A stretch of 64,000 nt of DNA from NCBI GenBank assembly GCA_037976565.1, contig CP137684.1:16709243-16773242 (forward strand), written 5' to 3'. Below are positions 22,880-33,865 of this stretch, in pieces. The notes beneath the pieces are model-generated. The model was not told where the DNA came from, searched no databases, and worked only from the letters and a program-made list of their open reading frames with translations. Both the position numbers and the translations under genes were made by a program. Source of the DNA: Mesocentrotus franciscanus. Lineage: Eukaryota > Echinodermata > Echinoidea > Camarodonta > Strongylocentrotidae. Every line of letters starts with the position of its first letter. The first letter of the stretch is position 1.

Positions 22880-23470
22880 AATGCTGAGCAAACTACAATG
22901 CCGTTCGCATCCTACCGGGTACCCATTTAACAAGGAGCAATGTGAATAGCAGTGCCGGGGATCGAATCCGAGACTTTGTTTTTCCAGTCAATTTTTCTAA
23001 CCGCTCGACTACGACACCTCTACGACAATAACTGCGACAAACCTATTACTCTCAAGCCATACGAATAAAGATTATGTTCAATGGGTATCTATGACCATGG
23101 CTGGACAGAAGCAATTTAGATGAAATGCCTTACTTAAGAGCACAGGTACCGGGTATCGAACCCATGGCCTTCGAAATTCTAGTCAAGTGTTTACTTTTAA
23201 CCCCTCTATAACGACACCTCTACGACAATAAACACAACAAGTCTATTACTCTCCAACTACATGAGCAACGATACTGATACGTTCATTTAAGCTATAACCA
23301 TGGGTGGAGAGAAGCGATGTAGATAAAATGCCTTGTTTGAATATAGCCGTGCCGTGGATCGAACCTGCGACCTTTGCATGAACCACTCGACTACGATGCC
23401 TCAACGACAAATCATTAACCTAACCTATTACTCTCATACCACATGAATAAATACAATCAAGCTCGTTGAG
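22880..23470 (-). repeat. Tandem array of three tRNA-like (SINE-like) units
   Basis: On the minus strand three units carry a tRNA-like promoter pair. Box B-like sequences lie at 22958-22969, 23151-23163 and 23353-23366; box A-like sequences (TAGTCGAGCGG type) lie at 23001-23012 and 23381-23396, with a degenerate one at 23199-23213. Units share CTACGACAATAA, CTATTACTCTC, the CATGGNTGGASAGAAGC segment and TAGATGAAATGCC. Spacing of the ACGACACCTC landmark is about 200 and 182 bp. The copies are strongly diverged; whether any is transcribed is unknown. Confidence 0.7.
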
Positions 23471-23973
23471 TATATATGACCGTGACAGGCGCACATTGTT
23501 CTTTGATTGATGGATTCGATTATTTTTTCCGCCGTACGCAATCGTAATTCATTGGATTTACGGGAGCATCATATGTAAGCAAAGAGGCGTGTGGTTTAAC
23601 TCGCCATCAATTACCAGAGAGTTATGTGCTGCATTTCACATTTTGGTACCGATGTGTTCATGCATTAATGCATACATGTCTATAGGTCATACGTAACAAC
23701 ACTTGTTAAAGGGAGTGTAGCATGGCAAATACTGGTTAACGCCATCTACGTCTTCTTTTGGACAACTGCACGTAAACGAATGGACTTCATTAACGGTAGT
23801 CAGCGACTTAATCTCTACTTGGTCAGCGCGCGCTAGCGTTCGCGAAACAGACCGAAGTTCTCCTCACGCTTCGGTTTCGCGTATGTTGCACGCACGTGAA
23901 TGCTGCGGTCGCGTCGTCCGTAGTCATATATACCCGATTGGCCCCGAGTAAGGCCACGGGAAAGACACATAGT

Positions 23974-24062
23974 ACAGTCAAACCTGTCTATAGCGACCAC
24001 CCAAGGGAAACACAAATAGTGGCCGTTGTAGACAGGTGGCCGTTTGCGGCCATTTTGATTTT
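23974..24062 (+). mobile_element. MITE family F (CCTGTCTATAGCGACC), truncated copy
   Basis: It begins ACAGTCAAACCTGTCTATAG, identical over its first 25 bases to 35080-35105, then CAAGGGAAAC and GTGGCCGTTGTAGACAGGTGG. The right inverted end found at 35220 is missing; a family E copy abuts it. Confidence 0.6.
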
Positions 24063-24069
24063 TAATACA

Positions 24070-24290
24070 TTGTATCATCATGCTACACTTCCTTTAAAAC
24101 TAAAAGGTAAAATCGAGTACTGATCAGCTGATTACATTGTGTTAAGAAATCGTGTAGAACCATTTGGGATAGGTTGATTTAATGTTGTACATATAATTCA
24201 AGTACACTGTGAGGTTTTCGAATGATCATCTTGCTGAAAAATCACATGCACTGCACTAAAATGGGTATATGGGACTACACATACACACAC
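24070..24290 (-). repeat. Interspersed repeat family E, inverted copy
   Basis: On the minus strand: GTGTAGTCCCATATACCC, CAGTGCATGTGATTTTTCAGCAAG, ATCATTCGAAAACCTCAC and, further right, an AGTTTTAAAGGAAG end. Order and spacing follow the copy at 6531. Its left flank on the plus strand meets the family F element; its right flank is a CA-rich microsatellite at about 24283-24335. Confidence 0.6.
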
Positions 24291-24335
24291 ACGCACAAAC
24301 ACACGCACACATCCACGCACGTGCAAACACCCACG
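24283..24335. repeat. (CA)n-rich microsatellite
   Basis: ACACACACACGCACAAACACACGCACACATCC: an interrupted CA run next to the end of a family E copy. Confidence 0.85.
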
Positions 24336-25077
24336 TCTAAAAGTTTCACCTATCTCTCGTCATATTGCGAAATGCGAATATAACAGCATTTAAGAGCAAT
24401 CCTTTTAAGGTGACTTTTATACTATGATATTCTTTGAAGCTGACATCCGAAGAATAGGAGAGCTATCAAACTATATTGCTCTAGTAATGATTTGCGACCA
24501 ATCACCCACAAATTTTGTCCTTAATTTCACTTTCAGGCAATGAGGTGCGCAGACAATGCGTTCGAGTATTATGTCAAAACACCTGTTCAACTTACCGTAT
24601 TTTCCCATGTAAGTATACATTGTACTATACATTCGTCTAATCGCGTGTGATTTGAATTTTTGTTCCCCACTCATAACACTGCCTAAACTTGATTGGAAGG
24701 AGCATCAAGATTTCTAGCACCTGGATAATGTTGGCCTGACCAATGTCCATAAGCGAACATGTTCAATACATTTAATTCCAATATATATCATTAACAGCAC
24801 AATCAGAACTAAAATTGTCTATATGAACAATGATTGTAATAATATTTATCTATAAAACAATCATTGTACATCGCTATTGAAAATGAGATTTATGAAACAC
24901 GGCTCCGGTCTGACGCGAAAGCGAAATGACGTCATTGTCATCAATGTCCACAGACACCATCACACGGCTATTTTCACGCCGTGTTTCTGAGCAGAGCGGT
25001 GTTTCTCACATCACAATGTAATGATGGATCACGGGAAAATCTACGTCTAGAAACGGCCGTATATGCTGTAATATCAT

Positions 25078-25404
25078 TAATGAAGTGCCTACTCCCTTTG
25101 GTCACTACCCAAAATATATTATTGGTAGCAAGTTATTATACGTCCTCTAAAACGAAAAGACCCTCCTGTTTATACATTTTGAAACAAAAATGACATTTTA
25201 GTTATTTTGTGTGTTGAAATAGATAAGAAAGTTGTCCGATTCAGCCAATTCCAAGTGCACAGAAAATATATAGTGATTACAACTTTTAAAAATATGATAA
25301 TTTTCTTGGTTTTTTGTCCGATTTCATTTAAATTTTCACCTTATTTTGCTGCTATTTTTAGAGTACTAAGAATTCTTTGCCAAGGTTGGATTTTCCTTAA
25401 ACCA
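25078..25404 (+). repeat. Interspersed repeat family C, copy 2
   Basis: It shares in order with 44245-44627: ATATCATTAAT, TTGGTCACTACCCAAAATAT, GTCCTCTAAA, GACCCTCCTG, CAGCCAATTCCAAGTGC, TATAGTGATTACAACTTT, TTTAGAGTA and GGATTTTCCTTAA. Short ORFs across it (70 and 66 codons) are not conserved in frame with the other copies. Confidence 0.7.
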
Positions 25405-26239
25405 TAGGCGGATCAAGAGGGGTTTACGGGAGTAGGATCCCCCATCCATCCGTTCCCCCCCTTTTCTCCTGTTTTTCTTATCAGAGATAGTTTCAATAAA
25501 TTAGCAAGTGGAAAATATGATGACCCTTCTTTTTTTACTTGTCATTTTTCTTCCGGAATTATGCCCTCCCCTTTACAAAACCCTAGATTCGCACTTATTA
25601 ACCGAACTTTTATTTAATCCTCATATTACAACACAAAATAATGCATTTTTAGAGATAGTCCTGGGAGGTAATGGGCGATGATGAAGGACACTGTTCAGCT
25701 TCACGCATATATCCTATCGACGTAATCTGCAGGCACAAACCCGCACCTGACACTTAAACACGATTCCATAAAGTCTTGGGCAGAGCCTCAATAAATCAGT
25801 CTCTGGTTGTGATAGGATTAGTTTCAGTGCAGGGCCTATGGACTGATGTATCTGTATAGTCTTCTATAGTTCAGACCTTCTGTTATGCATGATACGACTG
25901 ACAAGAGGTTTGTGCGTGCAGACTACTATCGAGGCGGGTGACATGCCTAACAGCTGGTGTACCGCTGGCTGTGGCGGCCTAGACAAACTCGAAGTATTGA
26001 TTAGCAAAAGTCGCCGAAAATATTGGATCGATCCTGTTTAAATGCAAATTTGTCATGGCATGAGAGAGCTCGTCCCGTTTCGATTTCAAATCTGAGTGCT
26101 TAGTTGCTACGCCCGATCCATTATTTGTGCTATGGATATGCAATATTCAAAATGCGAGCACAAGTGTTGGGGAGGAGTGGGACCGGGGGTAGGGATCTCC
26201 AACATCAGATTCTTGGTTACGTCCAATAAATGGAATCGT

Positions 26240-28961
26240 TTTTGATTACATTCCGTATGAAGAGTATCACTTTAGATAACGTTTCCATTAATATACTATG
26301 ATATTTCAGACCATTTACCCATATTTACGATATGTCCGAATGATAAACACAAAATTCCCAATAAAGAACATACAACACGACGTAAAGAAACAAAGCGTAA
26401 TCTAGAATCCTTTAAAATAGACTTGAGTCAAGAAGATTGGTATGATATTTATTTTGAAAGAGATGTGAACAGTTCATATGAAAAATTCATAAACAAACTT
26501 CTTGGCCATTATGATAAAAATGTGCCCCTCACAAGAATTAAATCTAATAAAAGAAAAGTAAACGACCATGGATTACTCAAGGTATACTTAAATCAATATC
26601 TACTGAATTCGTTTATATAAAATATCACTTCGATCACCTACAAATAAAAATCAAAATAAATATAAAAAGTACCGTAATAAATTGACTTCAATTATTCGTT
26701 TGTCACGTAAATTATACTATTGTAATAAAATTGAAAGTAATAAAGATAATAATCAATCATTATGGCAAACAATTAATGACATTTTAGGGAAGAAAAAGGA
26801 TACTCCAAATGATATCGAATTTAATGACAATGGGCATCACATTAAAGACCCGAATGATGTTGCTGAGGCATTCAATAAATACTTTACTAATATTGGACCG
26901 GATTTAGCTTCTAAAATAATCAATGAAAAGAATGATTTTTTGAAATACTTAAATAAAAACGTTAATCAATCCTTATTTTTAATCCAACAAATGTTCAAGA
27001 GATTTTAGAAATTGTTCGTTCATTAAAATGCAGTAAATCTAGCGGCTATGATGAATTAAGTGTATCTTTATTACAACAAATAATTCACTTCATAGCTTCC
27101 CGTTATCACATATCTTTAACTTATCTCTTTCCCATGGGATTTTTCCCGACCAACTAAAAATTGCGAAAATAATTCCGATATACAAAAAAGACGATCAGTC
27201 TAAAATTACAAACTACCGACCAATTTCTTTACTACCAAGCATTTCGAAAATATTAGAAAAAATAGTATATAAACGGTTATATTCTTTCTTAAATATGAAT
27301 AACTTATTAATTCCTAATCAATATGGATTTAGAGAGAATCACTCTACTGATTATGCTATTCTGCAATTATGTGACAAAATAACTGATTCCCTCTCTAAAA
27401 AGAACACATTGTAGGCGTTTTCATGGACTTATCGAAGGCATTCGATACCATGGACCATCGTATATTAATTCATAAATTAAAAGCATATGGCGTTAGAGGG
27501 ATTGTACTTTCTTGGTTTGAAGACTATTTGCGTAATAGACAGCAATATGTTATTTTTAAATCTAAAACATCAAATATTTCCACCGTAAAGTGCGGAGTAC
27601 CACAAGGCTCTATCTTAGGTCCCTTACTTTTTTTAGTATATATGAATGATATTGTTAATGCATCACCACTCTAACATACGTTTTGTTTGCAGACGATACT
27701 AACGTATTTTATTCACATAAAGACTTAAGCATTCTTATTACAACCCTCAATTTAGAATTAAATAAATTATCATTTTGGTTCAAATCCAATAAACTCTCTC
27801 TAAATATTAATAAGACTAATTGTATTTATTTCAAAAACATACACTCTAAACATGTACTTCATTATAATATTTTTATAGATGACATGCCCATAATCGAAAA
27901 AGAAGTTACAAAATTCTTAGGTGTAATGATTGATTCAAATCTAACTTGGAATAGTCATATTAACAACATTTGCATGTTAGTCTCGAGAGGCATAGGCATT
28001 TTATATAAATTAAAATATTATCTATCACAAAAGTCACTATTTATGCTATACAATTCTTTCATTTTGTCATACATATCTTATTGTAACATAGTATGGGGTA
28101 ATAGTAATAAGATGAAAATTATGTTAATATATCGTCTCCAAAAAAGCACTCCGTCTTTGTACACATTCACATTATTTAGCCCATACTGATCCAATATTTT
28201 ATAAACTAAAAACATTACAAATCGCTGATATTCACATTTTCACACTGCAATCTTTATGTATAAATTTTGGATAAATACCATACCTTTGGCATTTCGAAAT
28301 ATTTTTGTTTACAATAGTAATATACATTCATATCCTACACGACACTCATCCGACTTCCATTTAACTAACCCAAAAATTATTATGGCCTATAAATCAATAA
28401 GACACCATGGCCCAGATATTTGGAATGATTTACCCGACAATATTAAACACTCTGCATCTCTTTGTTCATTCAAAGCCTCGATGAAAAAATATTTAATATC
28501 CAAGTATTCATTAACATTATTAGGGTCTTAACGGTTTTAATTGTTTAAAATAAATTAATTTTAGACGACCAGTCCATGATCAATACGAATCAAACACTTA
28601 CTTCACCTGCACACACACCCACTTGCACACACTTGCAATATTTTTCACTTTCTTTCCACTTTTTATTTAGATACTTTCTGAAAAAATCTCTATACGTGAC
28701 ACATTATTATCCTAAATTATCCTATAACAGCGTCATGTACCCCCTTTCCCGGCTGCTATCGATTCAAGCTTTTATGCTTATGATAGTTGGCCCCTGCATT
28801 TATTTTAATTCTTTGATTATATATGTTATATATGCATTTTTGTGTGTGTATTTCAGTTGTCACTTGATGTAAATCAATTATATTATATACTATTATTGTT
28901 ATTTAAATGTTTTGTATTTGATTTATTAATAAATGCAGAAACATCTGCTAAAAAAAAAAAA
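26240..28961 (+). mobile_element. 5'-truncated non-LTR retrotransposon (LINE) with poly(A) tail
   Basis: The visible element starts within the last part of an apurinic-type endonuclease domain (SDHLPIF encoded from 26306), runs through a linker, the reverse transcriptase and a C-terminal region, and has a 3' UTR of about 420 bp. The 3' end has AATAAA at about 28929 and a 12-base A run at 28950-28961. Reverse transcriptase style is that of the Jockey/CR1-like branch of LINEs, but clade placement from memory is uncertain. The 5' junction is not sharply visible and no target-site duplication was identified. A long CAT/CAC array follows about 15 bp after the A run. Confidence 0.85.
26306..28531 (+). 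pseudogene. Broken LINE ORF2: endonuclease remnant plus reverse transcriptase
   Basis: Coding fragments occur in order but in different frames. 26306-26620 starts with the endonuclease-terminal SDHLPIF; 26682-27008 is the linker ending FNKYFTNIGPDLASKI; 27010-27415 has SSGYDELS and NYRPISLLPSISKILEKI; 27423-27674 carries motif A DLSKAFDTMDH and motif B GVPQGSILGPLLF; 27683-28189 carries the catalytic motif FADDTN; 28256-28531 has the C-terminal YPTRHSSDFH and GPDIWNDLP. Catalytic aspartates are preserved but the frame changes near 26570, 26625, 27000, 27115, 27400 and 28150, with a stop near 27673. It cannot make one protein. It would have copied element RNA by target-primed reverse transcription. 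Confidence 0.9.
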
Positions 28962-28975
28962 TTTAATCACTCACC

Positions 28976-29518
28976 ATTGGTATCATTATTATCATTATCA
29001 TCGTCTTCGTCATTACACCACCATCATCATCATCTGCATCATCATCATCTTCACCATAATCATCATCACTACCACCACCATCATCATCATTATCCTCATC
29101 ATCTTCATCATCTTCATCTTCGTCACCATCGACATTTCCATCATTATCGTCATCATCACCACCACCACCACCATCACCACCATCACATCATCATCCTCAT
29201 CATCACCACCACCACCACCATCATCATCATCCCCATCACCACCACCACCACCATCATCGTCATCCTCATCATCACCACCACCACCACCTTCACCATCCCA
29301 TCATTATCATCATCATCACCACCACCACTACTACCACCACCACCATCATCATCATCATCCTCATCACCACAACCACCATCATCATCATCATCATCACAAT
29401 CCTCCTCATCACCACCACTACGACAACCACCACCACCAATATAATCACCACCATCACATCATCATCATCATCATCACCACCGCTACGACGACCACCACCA
29501 CCATCAATATCATCACCT
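28976..29518. repeat. (CAT/CAC)n trinucleotide array, about 540 bp
   Basis: Long imperfect run of ATC/ACC triplets with internal duplicated blocks (repeats of CATCATCATCCTCATCACCACCACC). The His, Ile, Ser/Pro and Asp/Val-rich frames across it are composition artefacts. Its position just after the LINE poly(A) suggests the array grew from, or was hit by, the retrotransposon insertion. Confidence 0.95.
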
Positions 29519-29519
29519 T

Positions 29520-30290
29520 GAATAAGGAACCACACACTTCAGCGCAAAAAAGGTTGTCATCCAGACCTCCAAGTCATGAAGTAGACATGCAGTTTCCAAT
29601 GCAAAATGTAAATTTGCGCTGTCCAGACAAAATACAAAAGACTTTGAAATCTCGTATTTCAAATCCATTACGGACAGACAGGATGACAAGATGTTAATGT
29701 CATATGTCAACATTTCTCAAAAATGCTTTCAGAATAAAATAAACGACCGCAAATTTTCACTGTCTGGAGATAGAGGATTCTACGTATGATGTTACTAACC
29801 AGGTACAACAAAACAGAGTGATTTATCGCAGGAATTCCCATGATCAAATTGTTTCTGATTTTCTTCGAATACCTTGTCTGCGACTCGTAATCCGGCACCG
29901 CAGGCATTATAATCCTGACCGATCAATCAATGTGATCAGTCCAAATCTTCCTCCATCTTCGGTTTTTCTTTAGGGAATGCATCACCTATAAAGACAAGCG
30001 ATAACTCAAGAAATATTCTCCACGAATGCCGGGGATTTGATGGAAGATTTAGGGGCCGCTGTGTATCATACGTGTTGCGCTTATACACGTAATATGGTGT
30101 AGGTGCTTCGAAGAAAAATGGCTGCCTTGTGATTTCATGCTTGCTTTAAAAATAGTAATTGATTATTGTAATGGTAATAGGTACTATAATTGGCAGGCTG
30201 CATATGAAATATGCAAATTTATCATCCAAGACAAGCGATATATCAAGCGTACGGTGGAGGTGTTTAAGGAAATAGCTGTTAGTGATTTCT
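29520..30290. other. Spacer, nothing recognised
   Basis: Non-repetitive sequence with only short frames. No gene, promoter or RNA gene could be supported. Confidence 0.4.
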
Positions 30291-31235
30291 CGTTTGCTAT
30301 AATGATAGTTATTGGTTACATTGGGAATTGGTAATGGGTAACTGGTAAGTGATAATAGGTTATTAGTGAGGGGTAGATTGGTGATTAGTATTTAGTAATG
30401 GGTGATGGCTAACGGGGAATAGGTAATGGGAAATGCTATAATGCTAGTCATTGATTACATTAGCAATTGGTAATGGGTAACTGGTTAGGGGTAATAGGTT
30501 ATTAGTGAGGGGTAAATTGGTGATTGGTAATTGGTAATGGGTAATGGCTAACGGGGAATAGGTAATGGGAAATGCTATAATGATAGTCACTCGTTACATT
30601 ATGAATTGGTAATGGGTAACTGGTTAGTGGAAATAGGCTATTAGTGAGGGGTAAATTGGTGATTGGTAAATGGTAATGGGTAATGGCTAACGGGGAATAG
30701 GTAATGTGAAATGCTATACTGATAGTCACTCGTTACATTAGGAATTGGTAATGGGTAACCGGTTAGTGGTAAAAGGTTATTAGTGAGGGTAAAATTGGTG
30801 ATTGGTATTTGGTAATGGGTAATGGCTAACGGGAAATAGGTAATGGGAAATGCTATAATGCTAGTCATTGGTTACATTAGGAATTGGTAATGGGTAACTG
30901 GTTAGTGGTAATAGGCTATTAGTGAGGGGTAAATTGGTGATTGGTAAATGGTAATGGGTAATGGCTAACGGGGAATAGGTAATGGGAAATGCTATAATGA
31001 TAGCCATTGGTTACATTAGGAATTGGTAATGGGTAACTGGTTAGAGGTAATTGGTTATTAGCGATTGGTGATTGGTATTTAGTACTGGGTAATGGCTAAC
31101 GGGAAAGAGGTAATAGGAAATGGGTATAGGCGGCGGCTGGGAATTGGTAATGGGCAGTGGGTAATAGTTAACTGGTAATAGGTTATTGGTAATGGGAAAT
31201 GGACAATATTATTGGTAATTGGTAATGGGTATGTG
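30290..31235. repeat. Minisatellite, 139-bp period, about 6 units plus degenerate end
   Basis: The word GGTAATGGGTAAC starts at 30330, 30469, 30608, 30747, 30886 and 31025, an exact spacing of 139 each time. Each unit also has AATGGCTAACGGGRAATAGG and GGAAATGCTATAATGMTAGTC. Units are built from shorter GGTAATGG-like sub-repeats, which become irregular after 31100. One strand is G-rich. Sequence conservation between units is high, so homogenisation is recent. Minus-strand ORFs (Pro/Leu/Thr-rich, 71-75 codons) arise because 139 is not a multiple of three and are not genes. Confidence 0.95.
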
Positions 31236-31429
31236 TTGCATACGGAATAATCATGCCAATTCATCACCTTGGTGAACATGGTGGGTATTGGCATAGACTA
31301 ACCATGTGCGTGGGCAACGTAGAATTATCATGATTATTTCGTGCTTACTATTTTCGTCGACTATAAGAGTAGCGAACATAAAGTATTGTACCAAGTTCGT
31401 AGGAAGCGATGTGCACAAAGATAAATGAC

Positions 31430-31723
31430 CTGGGGGTGTTTCACAAAGACTAAGATCAACTTTAAGTTGGACTTAAATATGGCAGGCCGTTCATACCACT
31501 ATTTGCTCTCACCATTTACTGGCATTGGTCTCTCAAGGGACGTACAAATCATGGTCACAAATCTACATAATTTATATTTCTTGATAGTTCATTATTGAAG
31601 GAAAAAATATTATCTAAAGATCATAATTGAGCGACCAATGGTGATATCAACTAGTGGCATGAATGGCCTGCCACAGTTAAGTCCAACTTAAAGTCGATCT
31701 TAGTCTTTGTGAAACACCCCCAG
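31430..31723. mobile_element. MITE family A, copy 2 (complete ends)
   Basis: The best-preserved copy. The left end CTGGGGGTGTTTCACAAAG is exactly matched inverted at the right end CTTTGTGAAACACCCCCAG. The arms extend about 65 bp and include GTTGGACTTAAATATGGCAG and its complement. The interior agrees closely with 20561-20838. Flanks TGAC/AACT show no obvious target-site duplication. Confidence 0.9.
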
Positions 31724-31818
31724 AACTTTACAGGAGGGGACGCACTGTAGTTCCTGACGCTAACACTAATGTCCCTATATCTTTGACGAATAAATCCCGG
31801 AGCAATATAGGCCATGTT

Positions 31819-32071
31819 CGTAATGTAATCAAATTTAATGCACAAACTTTTGTTAAGTGCCTCGTTACAAACTGTTTTATTCAAAATGCATATATTACAT
31901 GTTGTTAGGTACTAGGTAGGACAAACATTAAGGCTTGTCTTACCTAACAACACGTTATGTATGCAGTTCGCATTCTGACTATTGAAATACAATTATTCGT
32001 AAAAGGTGAATGAAATAAGTTGTAAAAAGGCACTTAACAAAGATTTGTGGATTAAATTTGATTACATTACG
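31819..32071. mobile_element. Foldback element (large imperfect palindrome)
   Basis: Left arm from CGTAATGTAATCAAATTTAA and right arm ending TTAAATTTGATTACATTACG are inverted repeats of roughly 115 bp. The inner part also pairs (TGTTGTTAGGTA with TACCTAACAACA; GTAGGACAA with TTGTCTTAC). The spacer is only about 10-20 bp, so the whole 253 bp can fold on itself. Related right-arm sequence recurs at 32905-33047. No ORF of note. Confidence 0.75.
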
Positions 32072-32137
32072 AAAACGACCGATTGCCGCTGGAGAAAATG
32101 TAGGATCACCGAGAGACAGCTGTCTGTAGCACAGCAG

Positions 32138-32267
32138 CGCAGCGTCTCACGAAACCGCCTAAGTACAAGTTCACCGACATCCTATTGAAATGCGTGTATT
32201 AAGTTTAACACGCGTTTCGATGGGATGTCGGTGAACTTGTACTTATGACGGTTTCATGAAACGCTGC
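32138..32267. repeat. Near-perfect palindrome with 57-bp arms
   Basis: The left arm GCAGCGTCTCACGAAACCG..AAGTACAAGTTCACCGACATCC..GCGTGT is repeated inverted with a few mismatches, and the arms are separated by about 10 bases (ATTAAGTTTA). The core AAGTACAAGTTCACCGACAT pairs exactly. Probably a small foldback transposon; it could extrude as a cruciform. Confidence 0.85.
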
Positions 32268-32793
32268 CCTGTATCGTCTCAATAACATGCTGGTCACCAT
32301 CATCTGTAATAAGACATTGTGTTACTGCCACCTACACTCAACACTCGGTATACCACTGTGGCAATTAGCAGGTGGTAAAAGAGTCATTAACTTGTCACCT
32401 GTGATTAGGGACATGAAGTCCTATATAGTCTGGCTCCAAGGCTTAGAGTATATTTTGGTTGATTTGATTTGATATGATCATTTATTACTATAATTCTTAA
32501 TAGTGGATACACAAAATTGATATACGTTACATATTATATTTAATTTTGGTGAAAGGAACTAACGAAATAACATTATTGCCATTAAATCGAATTAATTAAA
32601 TAATAAATACGCAATTACTTAACGCTCAAACAGAATTTACTATTTGAATGATTTACAATATTTAAAGTACAGGTCCACTCCACTGAAAAGTTGAGCTGAT
32701 TGGATAGACAAAAATCTAAAAAGCCCAAATATAACTTGGTTTTGGAAAATGGTGCTCCGACTTATTTTTAATAATTTTTGTTAATGTTTCGCT

Positions 32794-32835
32794 GCGTTTC
32801 AGACCAAGGTTCAGACAAACCTCGGTCTGAAACGC
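32794..32835. repeat. 18-bp stem hairpin
   Basis: GCGTTTCAGACCAAGGTT is followed after five bases by AACCTCGGTCTGAAACGC, a stem with one mismatch. It lies in a CG-rich patch with repeated GCGTCA words. Possibly a remnant of a foldback element. Confidence 0.75.
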
Positions 32836-32904
32836 GTCAAAACGCGTCATATGACGCACATAAACCTAGGTTTGTCTACAAACCTCCTTTGTGAATTCGG
32901 GCCA

Positions 32905-33047
32905 TAATGTTTGTCCTACCTGGCAAAGCCTAATGTTGCAGTTCGGATTCTATTGTCTATTGAAATACTATTATTCTTATCAGGTGAATGAAATAGTTTG
33001 TATCGAGGCACTTAACAAAGACGTATGCATTATTTGATTACATTACG
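32905..33047 (+). repeat. Partial copy of the 31819-32071 foldback
   Basis: Contains TAATGTTTGTCCTACC, GCAGTTCGGATTC, TATTGAAATACTATTATTC, AGGTGAATGAAATA, GGCACTTAACAAAGA and TTTGATTACATTACGAAAA in the same order as 31925-32075. The left arm is missing. Confidence 0.65.
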
Positions 33048-33049
33048 AA

Positions 33050-33860
33050 AATAGCATGTATATATATATAATACTGCTGGCACTTTCGTTGTGAGGAGCA
33101 TACGTCACATCCGTACAGCAATTTAAATGTTTTGCTCGAAATAACCGAAACAAAAATCGCTCTTAAAAATCACCTGATTGAAGTACGCCTGTGATATTTG
33201 GCAGTTTTAACCTTTGATTTATTTACAACATGCTATAATTTTTGAAAATTGGAGCGGACTTGGGCTTTACAGCATGTCATATTTGAATATAAAAGTGAGA
33301 AAAAAAATTGCCTACGGAGGAAGGTTTCTTAATTTTCTCTGAGTCTGGAGTTATGAATATTTTAGAGTTATCGTTCTTACACCAATTGAAAAGTTGAAAT
33401 GTTCGTCTATAAATTGTACATTTTATTATACATTTTTATTGAAAGATAACACTCTCTTCGCATGGATTCGAGGCTAGGTATCATGCTGAAGTTGCGCACC
33501 GGTTATTTCTTGTGCTATTTCTGTAGAGCGGAACACAGCAGGTGATATTGTGGTGAGGTGGTATGGTGAAGTTCACGTAAGGTCATTCGTGTTTGACGAA
33601 AACAATAAACAGAATAGGGTCTTCGAAAAACAGCGTAGAAACATCTCATGTTTCAGTTAAAAATATAATTTCTACAGTTTGACACAAGTGTGTAGGTCTA
33701 AGTCGCATTGGATTTGGAAAGTCTTCGCATGGTCGCGATGTGTCATTTTGAAGGCGTTGAGGTGTGAGTGTAAATGCTGAGAGAAATACGATTTGAGATT
33801 TTCGTGGCACTCTGTGAATGACGTCATCAATGTAAGTGTTCTCTTTCCGTTTTTTCCGTT
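33050..33860. other. Spacer, nothing recognised
   Basis: AT-rich; about 33160-33270 has the texture of an old interspersed repeat. No supported gene. Confidence 0.4.
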
Positions 33861-33865
33861 TTCGT

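Noticed and set aside
22880..23470. Genuine tRNA genes
   Set aside because: Box A and B matches are degenerate and no full cloverleaf with paired acceptor arms could be made out; SINE-like origin fits better.
28842..29697. 200- and 254-codon frames rich in His, Ser, Pro and Ile
   Set aside because: They lie across the CAT/CAC microsatellite; triplet repeats are open in several frames at once.
30290..31235. Regular direct repeats as a CRISPR array
   Set aside because: Whole units are conserved, with no unique spacers between repeats, and the context is a eukaryotic genome.
30502..31294. Minus-strand Pro/Leu/Thr-rich frames of 71-75 codons
   Set aside because: They come from the 139-bp minisatellite; the similar peptides at different positions are a repeat artefact.
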